Source: Ascochyta rabiei (lineage: Eukaryota; Ascomycota; Dothideomycetes; Pleosporales; Didymellaceae). Taken from it: 64,000 bases of DNA. The stretch is from assembly GCF_004011695.2 (NCBI RefSeq), contig NC_082405.1:1674001-1738000 (forward strand), given 5' to 3'. A program made the position numbers and the translations under genes. A model generated the notes under the pieces. It did not search any database. It was not told the DNA's origin and was given only the letters and a program-made list of their open reading frames with translations. Below, in pieces: positions 31,400-40,755 of the stretch (position 1 is the first letter of the stretch; each line of letters starts with the position of its first letter).

Positions 31400-32662
31400 A
31401 TGGCAGCCCCGGGCGGGAAGTTCTTTATTCAAGACGACATGTCGAAGCCCGCGGCACACCATGAATCCTACGCGCAACTGTGGGAAACAAAGTGGAAGAA
31501 GCCTGCAGAAATGGGCGTCTACCCCTTCATGTTCGGCACAGCCAAAGACTTCGAGCCTATCGTTTCCGAACTCACCAAGGGCAACTTCAAGGAACCGTAC
31601 AACTGGGATGAGTATGCCAAAGTGTACTTTCCTCAAGCAGAGCACCTGAAGAGCATTGCCAAAGAGGCAGAAGCTACTGGCGAGAAAGAAAAAGCATCCG
31701 AGTACTACCTAAGAGCTAGTGCTGTGTACCGTATTTCAAGATTTCCCGCTCCGAGGAGTGGCGTGCAAAGAGAAGCATGGAAGTTGGGTAAGGAGTGCTG
31801 CATCAAGGGCCTGGGCATGCGCGAGCATCCTGTCCACGAGGTCGAGATTCCACACAAACACCGCAGCAACAATGAGGGCGAAATCATCCCCGTCTACCTC
31901 CTGATTCCGAATACAGCTACAAAAGACAAACCAGTGCCGACCGTCATCATCTTCACCGGGCTCGATGGCTACAGGGCCGAGCTCGCTGTGTGGATGGAAG
32001 GCTGGCGCCGAGTAGGAGTTGCGACGATTGTGTTGGAAATTCCGGGGACTGGCGACTGCCCTGCCACAGCGTCTGATGCAAAGAGCCCAGACCGACTGTA
32101 TAGTAGTCTATTTGACTGGATCGACGAGCAGCCGCTGCTTGACAACAAGAAGACGGCCATCTGGGCCTTCAGCACAGGCGGATTTTACGCCATGCGCGTC
32201 GCGCACACGCATGCTGACCGCCTGGCCGGTGTGGTCGCGCTGGGAGGAGGATGCCATCACATGTTTGATCGAGAATGGCTGGATAATGTGAACCACTTGG
32301 AGTATCCCTTCGACCTGGCCAACACACTGGCGTACAAGTGGGGGTATGGAGACGACGTCGAAACGTTCAAGAAGGAGGCGAAGAGCAAATTCTCGTTGCT
32401 AGAGGACGGGACGCTGGACATGCCCGAGTGCGCGAGACTACTACTGGTCAACGGAACCGAGGACGAGATCTTCCCTATCGACGACTATTACCTCGCTCTC
32501 CAGCATGGTGCGCCCAAGGAAGCGAGGTTTGTCACGGGCATCAAGCACATGGGCGAGCCTATAAGCTTTTTCATCATTATCAGATGGCTGTACAAGTTGT
32601 TTGGGATTGAGGCGGATGTAGCCAAGCAGATGCAGACAATACCGTTCAAGGCCAAGTATTGA
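31400..32662 (+). CDS. Ayg1-family alpha/beta hydrolase (420 aa)
   Basis: Resembles Aspergillus fumigatus Ayg1 and Exophiala Yg1, which shorten a heptaketide naphthopyrone to the pentaketide used for DHN melanin. Shared features are LWE(S/T)(K/R)WK near the N-terminus, VYPF, the VYRISRFP block, TGLDGYR (oxyanion region), LEIPGTGDCPA, and the nucleophile elbow AFSTGGFYAMR (Ser258), with Asp355 in NGTEDEIFP and His383 in IKHMGEP. Length matches the family. Ayg1-like paralogues also occur outside melanin pathways, and no polyketide synthase, scytalone dehydratase or reductase gene is nearby, so the product served is unknown. A MITE sits in its promoter region. Confidence 0.82.
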   Translation: MAAPGGKFFIQDDMSKPAAHHESYAQLWETKWKKPAEMGVYPFMFGTAKDFEPIVSELTKGNFKEPYNWDEYAKVYFPQAEHLKSIAKEAEATGEKEKASEYYLRASAVYRISRFPAPRSGVQREAWKLGKECCIKGLGMREHPVHEVEIPHKHRSNNEGEIIPVYLLIPNTATKDKPVPTVIIFTGLDGYRAELAVWMEGWRRVGVATIVLEIPGTGDCPATASDAKSPDRLYSSLFDWIDEQPLLDNKKTAIWAFSTGGFYAMRVAHTHADRLAGVVALGGGCHHMFDREWLDNVNHLEYPFDLANTLAYKWGYGDDVETFKKEAKSKFSLLEDGTLDMPECARLLLVNGTEDEIFPIDDYYLALQHGAPKEARFVTGIKHMGEPISFFIIIRWLYKLFGIEADVAKQMQTIPFKAKY

Positions 32663-32986
32663 TCGCGTACGAAGAACCTGTTAGCATTCCAGCGTTGAAA
32701 GAACCTATAGTTGCGGTACTGGGATCAATGAACAATAGTAAACGTATGATATTGCTATACTACACAAGTCCCAGGGCGTAATTGTAAGTCGGAAACCGCA
32801 TTGCCATCGTAAATGGTTTCCGGCACAGGTAACCATGACTCCTATGGCTGATTTTGTGCGATTAACTTTTCGGAGCCTAAATGGCTATGTGGGACCGTGC
32901 GCCAGTGCCGCCCTTGAGCATCTGCCGCACCACCAATACAAGGTAGCTTCATACACTCGAATAGAAGCCTCCGTATTGTTTCGCGT
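32663..32986. other. Convergent intergenic region
   Basis: Between two converging genes; presumably both 3' ends. Nothing else recognised. Confidence 0.5.
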
Positions 32987-34135
32987 CTAAAGAGGAATGG
33001 TCTCCGTCTTGAACTTGTTTATGGCGTCGACCTCGTCAGTGGTTTCAACCTTGCCAAAGACGACATCAACATCCAGTAGATCAGAGGCCTCGACGTCATC
33101 TGCGTACACCATGTCCGAGCCAACCATCGTGAGCGGCAACGACGTAGCACTGAATGCGTGAGGCGAGGGACCGTGGCATTGACGTTGACCATAGTGATAG
33201 TCGCAATGGTAGTCGAAGAGCACACGAGGTGGAACATCCAGCTGGACCTTCTCAATCTTCTTGAGAGTTGTGCTATTGGCAAGTGCACAGTTCAAAGCAT
33301 AGAACGTATCTCGTGTGAGAATCGTGGGTTCTCCTGCTGGGTACTCGAAGATGACAGTCTGGAGGTTGGGGAAGCACTGTAGGATCCTTTCCCAGTCGCT
33401 GCCAGATTCCAGGGTATCGACCTCACAGGCGAAAACATTGCCAAACTCGATAGCATGGAACGGTGAAATGATGGCCAGATGCTTACAGTACACACCAACT
33501 TGCTCCAAGGTAGCTACGAAGCGATCAGCGCGAATCTTGTTGGCATCGCTGGTTATCATGAGCCGTGTGAAGAGACATGTGGGTGCCAAAGGCTTCGAGC
33601 CGTTCAAGTACTGAGACAGACGGTGCACAGTATTTTCGTCCAGCGGAAGGAATTCCTTGCCCTTGTACGTGATCATGACAGTTTTCAAAAGGCTGTCTAA
33701 TTCCGGTTTGTCGGCTAGGGTCGAGCGTCGAGACATGCGAAAGCGAGGGGGTGTTCGTCCACCTGGGGCCAGGAATGACTGCTTGGGTGGCTGACCTGTG
33801 CAGAAATTACGAAGGTCATTGTTGAAAGTGGATACGGTATCGCGGCGTTTAGGTACTCCGATTCCTTTGACGCTGCTATCCGGGGTCGTCTCAGTTGCAC
33901 CTGGAGCAAGTCAGTCATGTGTGAAGTCGTAGTTCCGATGTTCAGAGAAGCTACCGTCAGGTCCAAGGTCCAAGTGGGCAAACATGCGCGCTTCTGACAC
34001 TGTCAGGTCAAAGCTACCTAGCAGTGGCATATGCCTCGCCTCTCCAGCGTAAACGATGCTGTTTGCTTCAAGCTTGCCATCAAGCTGCTGTAGTGCTTTA
34101 CCAATACCCGAGGGCGAGCTCGACTGAATTTGCAT
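32987..34135 (-). CDS. Protein of unknown function (364 aa, 2 exons)
   Basis: Exon 1 (34135-33955) starts MQIQSSSPSGIGKALQQLDG; exon 2 (33900-32987) begins with the second base of a Gly codon and reads GATETTPDSSVKGIGVPKRR. The 54-bp intron has GTAGCT..CTCCAG ends and a TGACTGAC branch-like site, and the joined length is an exact multiple of three. The second half has leucine-rich stretches (FPNLQTVIFEYPAG, LKKIEKVQLDVPPRVL) reminiscent of the degenerate repeats of fungal F-box-associated or other unannotated Dothideomycete proteins, but no F-box was seen. No signal peptide or membrane segment. Function unknown. Confidence 0.65.
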
Positions 34136-35249
34136 ATTGGGTTCCTAGAGATGTCTCTGGTATAAGCAGAGTAATATCAATGTAAACATGAAGTGTGAGG
34201 CTGTATGATGATGTGCTTGGCGCTAGGCAAGGACAAACGCAGTGAAGATGACTCCACACCGACCATCATGAGCTCTTGGCGAACGTGGTGACTGAGTGGC
34301 TGATTGGTCGGTTAGCGTAATGTTTGCTCTCGACTAACAGGATGTTCGAGGGGCCAGCGTTGCGACATGAAGTCGTGCCAGTTCATAGCTCTGTTGTGGC
34401 CTTTGTGATTGCTGGAATCTTGGACTGGATCACAGCTCTGAGGAGCAGCAATTCTGAATTTTGTGAGGTGTGTATAGCCTTCAGAGGTGCTGCAGTAGAT
34501 GAGATTACAGTGTTTGCAAAACTGCTCAGTGCGTATGCCGGCTCAATCATTGGTCTTTGAAGCAGTCGCAGTGGTACAAGATACGTCTTTAGTAATCTAG
34601 AGAGGACGGGCAACGTCTCAGAACGTAAGGGAGCAGGCACGTTTAATCCTAAAACTGATTGATCTTGTTGTTGTGCGACCCCAAGTGAAGTCAACAAGCA
34701 CGAACACGTTGAAGGAACAATCATAGCGATGACGTACATTCGCCCCGACAGCGGGATTGGCGGGGCGGGGCACAACCTCCACTATTTTTGCGGCTTCCAG
34801 CCCCTCCTCACGTCAATTCCTCCACCAAGTGCCCCAGTTGCGTTGCCTTTCTATCTCTGAACTTTTGGACCTAACAGCTTTTGCATCGCCTAATCATTGC
34901 ACATCAAATCGTCCGTCAGACTAGAACCCCTCGTTATTGTGATCGTTATTGGACAGCATCTGTAAGTCCGTCTCATGTCTCAAAGCAACATCGAGCTCCG
35001 GCCGTGACCGAGTCTGAAAGTATCAGTACAAGGGAGCTGCAACACATGATTTCCACAGCCTGCGTGCCCCATTCCGCGCAGACATCTGTCCTCTTCGTAC
35101 TTGGCACATCCATGCTGACCGCCCCTTCAGGACCGTACCAATACGCCTTATCTGTGCCGAAGGTCTCCAGATAGCGCTTCCATCTTTCTTTTGCGTCAGC
35201 TTCGAGCTTCCCCAGAACTACCTTCACACTACGTACAGCCACCGTCACG
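34136..35249. other. Divergent intergenic region upstream of hexokinase
   Basis: 1.1 kb without a convincing gene. Frames at 34324-34560 (+), 34383-34775 (-) and 34881-35174 (+) overlap each other and have no recognisable product. It should contain the hexokinase promoter and leader. Confidence 0.5.
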
Positions 35250-36891
35250 ATGGTTACAGGTGCAAGGAAGCCTCCCTCCCGAAAGGGTATGACCATACCG
35301 AATCCCCTCCCAGATCCTGCGCATGGTCGCGAGCGAGCTGGAATACATTATGCGCAGAGTTAACAATAGACAAGGTTCCATGGCGGATATGCCCCGGGAT
35401 CTGAAGGAGCAGATCGAGAAGCTCGAGGAGCTCTTTGTCGTGCCTACTCAGAAGCTGAAGGAGATCACGGATCACTTCGTGAAGGAGCTTGAGAAGGGTC
35501 TGACAAAAGAAGGAGGATCAATCGTGAGTACTCTTTGTAGAAAAGGTTGTATGGCATAAGACTGAACGCTGCAGCCCATGAACCCAACATGGTGTATGGC
35601 TTTTCCTGACGGTAACGAGACCGGCCGGTACCTTGCTCTCGACATGGGAGGGACCAACTTGCGCGTCTGCGAGGTGACCCTGACCGATGAGAAGGGCGAG
35701 TTCGAGATCATTCAGTCCAAGTACCGCATGCCCGAGGAGCTGAAAACGGGAACCGCCGACGAACTTTGGGGCTATGTTGCCGATTGTTTGCAGCAATTCG
35801 TCGAATATCACCATGAGGACGAGCAGCTTGAGGATCTGCCTTTGGGTTTTACGTTCTCTTACCCGGCAACTCAGGACTACATCGACCACGGTGTTCTCCA
35901 GAGATGGACAAAAGGATTCGACATTGACGGAGTTGAGGGGCACGATGTTGTACCACCCTTCAACAAGGCCCTGGCTGAGCGTGGAGTGCCTATTAAGCTG
36001 GCCGCTCTGGTCAACGACACCACTGGCACTATGATCGCCTCCGCATACACCGACGCGGAGATCAAAATTGGATGTATTTTCGGAACTGGCTGTAACGCTG
36101 CATACATGGAGGAGTGCGGTGCTATCCCTAAGATTGCACACCTCAACCTCGACCCCAAGCTACCCATGGCTGTCAACTGTGAATGGGGCGCATTCGACAA
36201 CGAACACCAGGTCCTACCCCGCACACAATACGACGTCATCATCGACAAGGAGTCACCTCGTCCTGGTCAGCAGTCATTTGAAAAGATGGTCGCTGGGCTG
36301 TACCTGGGCGAGATTTTCCGCTTGGTCCTTTTGGACTTGCACAAGGGCCACGAGTGCGCGATCTTCGAGGGTCAAGATGCCAGCAAACTGGAGAGGCCCT
36401 ACTCTCTGGATGCAGGATTCCTTTCTGCCATCGAGGAGGATCCTTTCGAGAACTTGCTAGAGACTGGTGACCTCTTCCAGAACAAGCTTGGCATCACATG
36501 TTCAAAGCCAGAGCTCGAGCTCATCCGACGTCTGGCTGAGCTTATCGGCACCCGTGCTGCGCGTCTGACCGCGTGCGGTGTTGCGGCCATCTGCAAGCAC
36601 AAGAACTGGGACCAGACACACGTTGGTGCTGACGGCTCCGTCTTTACCAAGTACCCCCATTTCAAGATCCGCAATGCGCAGGCACTGAAGGAGATCCTGG
36701 ATTGGCCTGCGAAGTATGGCAAGGGCAAGAACGACCCTGTCGAGATTCTACCCGCGGAAGACGGTTCCGGTGTTGGTGCTGCTTTGATTGCTGCGCTCAC
36801 GATCAAGCGCGTGAAGGAAGGCCAGCTTGCGGGTATCCAAGACCGTGATGCTATGCTGAAGATAGCCGGAAAGAAGCCTCGGGCAGCATGA
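35250..36891 (+). CDS. HXK1: Hexokinase (500 aa, 3 exons)
   Basis: Phosphorylates glucose and fructose at the entry to glycolysis, in the cytosol. Exon 1 (35250-35286) encodes MVTGARKPPSRK plus the first base of Gly; intron 35287-35374; exon 2 (35375-35523) gives GSMADMPRDL and the helical KLKEITDHFVKEL block; intron 35524-35574; exon 3 (35575-36891) starts PMNPTW. Motifs: phosphate-1 LALDMGGTNLRVCEV at 82-96, the sugar-binding TFSYPATQ block, the catalytic Asp210 in LVNDTTGTM, and the C-terminal GSGVGAALIAAL. The first intron interrupts the N-terminal basic tail, a position common in filamentous fungi. Hexokinase rather than glucokinase is favoured by FSYPA and GTNLRVCEV. Confidence 0.93.
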
Positions 36892-38099
36892 GCCAAGCGG
36901 TCTCTACTTTATCCTGTAATGACGATCTAGAAGTAAATCTATCATCCGTGCCACACCTCGATGCGATGTGGTGAGAGGAGAGGCGGCTGACACATGACAG
37001 CCAACAAAGCTTGAAGCGTAGATAGGCCCAATGGTAGACATGCAGAAACCTTCTCGGCAACCGACCGGTACAAGTCGGTTCTATACTTGGGTCGCCAGCC
37101 ACTTTACACGTCGACGTGTGTTGTGCGCGCGTAAAGAAAGTACGTTTCAGCACGCGAAATGGTCACGAAGTGCGCGCGCAGACAATTTCGAGCACCCCCC
37201 CCCCCCACTTAGGCCATGTGTACCTTGACCTGGGTACCATGAGTACGCTGGACAGAAACTGTATTGATCGACGATCCAGTACAGCGCATCACTATGGGGA
37301 CGGACTGGATGCGCATGCATGTTGGAGGACTCTGAGGCATTGAGCTAATCTCGGGCACCAGAATTGGCATCTCGCATTACGTGGACGGCTGGGTCGCGCT
37401 CTCCGTGATGGCTTGAAGGCTAGAGCAGCCAGTCCAAGGATCTGAAAACGGGCTCTGAAAAGGGTAGGATAGGCTTGTCAAGGAGAGGTGGATTGCCACA
37501 GCTTCGAGGGTCTACGACCCTGATTTTCGTGCCTCGATGACGAGCCAAGCGTGATCCGCTGCAGATGCCAATCTTTGCAAGATTCAAGGTCTTCTGAAGA
37601 ATGCATAGAGGGCCATGCACGCATTGCCCAGCCAGGTGGTTAACTTGACGTGTAGGGTGGTGGATCTTCTCTGTAGCTAGCACAGGATGCCTTGTACTGA
37701 CTCGGCTCCGCCCTATTTCGACACTAGGATACCGCTCTTTGGGGAGATGATACACCGCCACCCATGGTCCTTGTTGGCTAGGGAACTTATAGATGGCGCA
37801 GTTCGCTTCCGTCTTCTTTCCTTCTGGCGCCGGGTTTGGCAAGTATTTTGCAACTGTTGACTTGACCGACACACGCATGTGAGCTCCTACGCTGCCGGTG
37901 GCCGAGCAGGACCGCAGCTTCCGGCAGGCAGCGGCCACGCAAACCGTACGGTCTGCGTTTGTACCTGACCCAGACTCGTGTGTAGAGCTAAGGCCTTGCG
38001 TATGGCAGCTGTCCAATGCACCCATGTTCGCTTTCTCCCAATCGAAACGTGCTACATGACGATGTCAACCGAGGCTGCGCATACAGCGGCTAAGGCTGA
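36892..38099. other. Gene-poor region after hexokinase
   Basis: Contains a 12-bp C homopolymer (37195-37206). A 201-codon minus-strand frame spans 37420-38025, but it has no recognisable domain, an unusual composition (rich in Cys, Arg, Ser and His) and no neighbouring splice signals of note, so it was not called as a gene. Confidence 0.5.
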
Positions 38100-38576
38100 G
38101 TGTGCAGGCTGCATGACATCTGTCCGCTCGGACTCGGACACAAGCTGAAGGTCGAGTGTTCCCCTTGGACCATGCTGGACTTTGTATTACTCTCTGCAGG
38201 GTTTAGGCCGTGGATTCAGGCATGCGCTGTGGTTGCGGTTCGCGAGGTTCGAAGGCTTGCCTATTTGGATGGTGTTTACGATCACAAACAACGCGTCATG
38301 CCACAACATCACGAGGTTCAAAGGCTTGCCTATTTGGATGGTGTTTACACACACAAACAACGCGTCATGCCACAGCATCAACGTGCCTATGGACAACCAT
38401 CCGAGTCTATCGGCGGCTTGGTAGCCTTGGAATGGAGGGTTGATGTCCTGGAGCGTAGCATAGCGCAAGGGTCCAGTGGACGTCATGACGAGTATGTGTC
38501 GATATCCATCAGCAAGCGCAATCGATGGGGAGAAGGTCATCGAGAGCTCGATACCGACGACGAAGACGAACAGTGA
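38100..38576 (+). CDS. Hypothetical protein with internal 23-residue duplication (158 aa, weak)
   Basis: A frame open over 158 codons with a tandem 23-residue repeat, RLAYLDGVY.HKQRVMPQH, encoded by the 69-bp duplication at 38244-38381, and an acidic end LDTDDEDEQ. Because the repeat length is divisible by three, other frames also remain open across it, including a minus-strand frame of 117 codons, so openness is weak evidence. No family recognised. It may be non-coding. Confidence 0.25.
   Translation: MCRLHDICPLGLGHKLKVECSPWTMLDFVLLSAGFRPWIQACAVVAVREVRRLAYLDGVYDHKQRVMPQHHEVQRLAYLDGVYTHKQRVMPQHQRAYGQPSESIGGLVALEWRVDVLERSIAQGSSGRHDEYVSISISKRNRWGEGHRELDTDDEDEQ
38244..38381. repeat. 69-bp tandem duplication
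   Basis: Two adjacent copies, 38244-38312 and 38313-38381, both starting GAGGTTCRAAGGCTTGCC, with only a few differences. Recent segmental duplication. Confidence 0.95.
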
Positions 38577-38730
38577 GCTTAGGACAGCTCACAAGCCGCC
38601 TTTGATGACCACGCTGCGTGTGTGGCCTCCTGGTAGTGGGGGCTTGTGGTATTGATGACGTTGTGTGTTTGGAGGCTCGCTCAGCTCTCACATGACGATT
38701 TGTTTCGTCTTGTTCAGAGCAAAGAAACCG

Positions 38731-38784
38731 ACCGCAGCACTACCGCAGCACTACCGCAGCACTACCGCAGCACTACCGCAGCAC
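38731..38784. repeat. 11-bp minisatellite (ACCGCAGCACT)n
   Basis: Four full units plus a 10-bp partial unit, perfectly conserved, which suggests recent expansion. Confidence 0.95.
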
Positions 38785-39874
38785 GGGTAGCCGCTCAGGA
38801 CGAAAAGCATTGCAGGGACGGCGAGTCGCGCCGAGGGAGAAGCTGAGCACAGCATGGGTGAACACAGCATATGCTATCTCGCAGCCAAGACGGCGGCTGT
38901 GGAGGTCTTCAGGTCACACGGAGCCGAGGTCTACTACTAGCTAGCTATTTACGTTCACTGAGCTGTGGTGACGAAGGCGGCTTTCGAGGCCACGGAGCCC
39001 TAGACAAAGGATAGACAGGAACCAAGCGAGCGAATGCATGGGAGAAGCCACCGAAAGGTCCGACAGGTGCTGCAGCGGCAATCATTGTGTGGAGAAGCAG
39101 GGCTGTCGTTGTGCAGTCGGCTGTCGGTCCCTCTGCCTGTTCGTTGGTTCGTTTGTTATGCTCGGCGGGCCGCTGCCGCGCTGCCCCTTTTCGCGTGTGC
39201 AGTGCAGTGTGCATGAATGAGCACGAAATTGCTTCATTTGGCCCTCGCGCGGGCTGCAGACGCAGCTTGTGGTGGGAAAGGGGGCCATGCCGGGGCTGCC
39301 TCTGGCCAGCGATGCGCACCGCACCCTCACAGCCTGACACTGGACAGTACAAGCTATGGTAGTAGGTGTGTGGTGGTGCGAGCGTCGGGCGACCGCTGCT
39401 GCGATGGATGATGGCTGATCGAAACACGGTCAACTGGTGTGGCGGGTGGAGTAGGCCGGTTGTGGTGTTTGGTGTTTTGTTTACTCGCCACCACCACGTC
39501 AACAAATACGGCAGTGACAACCGCAACAACAGCGACAACAACGACACCAAGTGGGCTGCTGAACAGGTAGCAGCAGCGAACGGCAGTGGAGACACAGAAA
39601 GCAGTACCTGCATTTTTCGCGCAGCTGCATGGAGCGCGCATCAAGTGTCTCGAGGGTCGAGGGCGCCGACAGGGCCAAGCGCGTCGAGTGCATCGAACGC
39701 TGCTGCTTCATCGTGTGCCTGGCGCGGCGTGGTCGATTGGCCCACGGGGGCCGCAACACAAGCGCAGAGTAGAGTCGCAACGGCGGGCTGCACCTGCAGG
39801 GGTGGGCTGGTGCCTCGGAAAAGACAGCAGGCGCACGGCCGCTCTCGCTCGCGTGCACAGGCATCTGCTGTTTC

Positions 39875-40000
39875 GCCAGCAGGCCAGCAGGCCAGCAGGT
39901 CAGTAGCCCAGTAGGCCAATAGGCCAATAGGCCAGTAGCCCCGTAGCCCCGTAGCCCCGTAGCCCAGTAGCCCGCCAGCCCAGTAGCCCGCCAGCCCAGT
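39875..40000. repeat. 8-9-bp degenerate minisatellite (GCCAGCAG / GCCCAGTA / GCCCCGTA)
   Basis: About fifteen short units that drift from GCCAGCAG through GCCAATAG and GCCCCGTA to GCCCGCCA. It lies 750-880 bp before the wee1 start. Confidence 0.9.
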
Positions 40001-40450
40001 CGCCCGCCTCGTACGCGTGCGCGCCTTCTCCCATTTACCCTCCCCGTCCGTCGATTCCGATCGCAGCAGCAAGAGCGCACCCAGGGTCTCTCCATCGCTC
40101 GCCAACTGCTTGCCCTTGCCCTTGCCGTCGCCATTGCCCTCGTCTTTGTCTACGCCTCTGGCTCACCTCGCTGCGTGTGGCTCCGTCATCGCGCCTGCCT
40201 CCGCTTGCGTCGCGCCTGCCGCCTGCCGCCTGCCGCCTGTCGCAACATCAAAACAACAGCGCATTCCGCTTCCGCCTGCGCGTCGCCGCATCGAATCGCC
40301 CCTCGACACGTCCACGCGCCTCTGCCAGCACCGCCCTCGAGCCTGCCGCACCCTCTCGACAGGCCTTGCATGGAGTGCGACCGTCTGCACTCGGTCGTTG
40401 TTCGCTGAGGGGAACTCCTGCTTGCGACGTGTAGACCCAACCGCGTGCAC

Positions 40451-40453
40451 TCG

Positions 40454-40484
<31 letters not shown>
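40451..40484. repeat. (TCGCTG)n microsatellite
   Basis: Five to six perfect TCGCTG hexamers about 270 bp before the wee1 ATG, in the probable leader. Confidence 0.95.
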
Positions 40485-40755
40485 GCGCATTCCTCGCACT
40501 GCATTCTTCCCACCGCGCCTCGTCCTGCACCCCGCTTCAAACACTCTGGCCGTGGCCATCGTTATTGATTGCGCGCTGGCCTCGTCCACCCTGCCACGCT
40601 GCACGCTCCCAGCCCGTCCGTCCACACCACGCGGGGACCAACCACCCCATCTACCCACGACGTCCTCACCCACCACCCAGCCAGCCACTGCTTCACCCCC
40701 CTCACCCTCGCCCTCACCCACTGACCCCACGGCCTCCTGCACCCCGCCGCCAGCC

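Larger units (their letters stand above)
38577..40755. other. Long gene-poor region upstream of wee1
   Basis: 2.2 kb with several simple arrays (38731-38784, 39875-40000, 40451-40484). Overlapping frames on both strands are shadows of GC-rich repeats. It probably carries a long wee1 leader; the wee1 frame is open back to about 40552, but that segment is Pro/Thr/Ser-rich and unlike a kinase N-terminus. Confidence 0.55.

Noticed and set aside
31400..32662. Secondary-metabolite cluster around the Ayg1-like gene
   Set aside because: Neighbours are a hexokinase, an unknown protein and a splicing factor; no synthase, transporter or tailoring enzyme is present.
37420..38025. 201-codon open frame on the minus strand
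   Set aside because: No domain, odd composition and no splice context; in GC-rich DNA such frames occur by chance.
38731..40000. CRISPR-like array
   Set aside because: Units are short contiguous minisatellites without unique spacers, in a eukaryotic context.
40552..40755. Upstream in-frame ATG extending Wee1 by 68 residues
   Set aside because: Extension is Pro/Ser/Thr low-complexity sequence; the ATG at 40756 begins more typical sequence.
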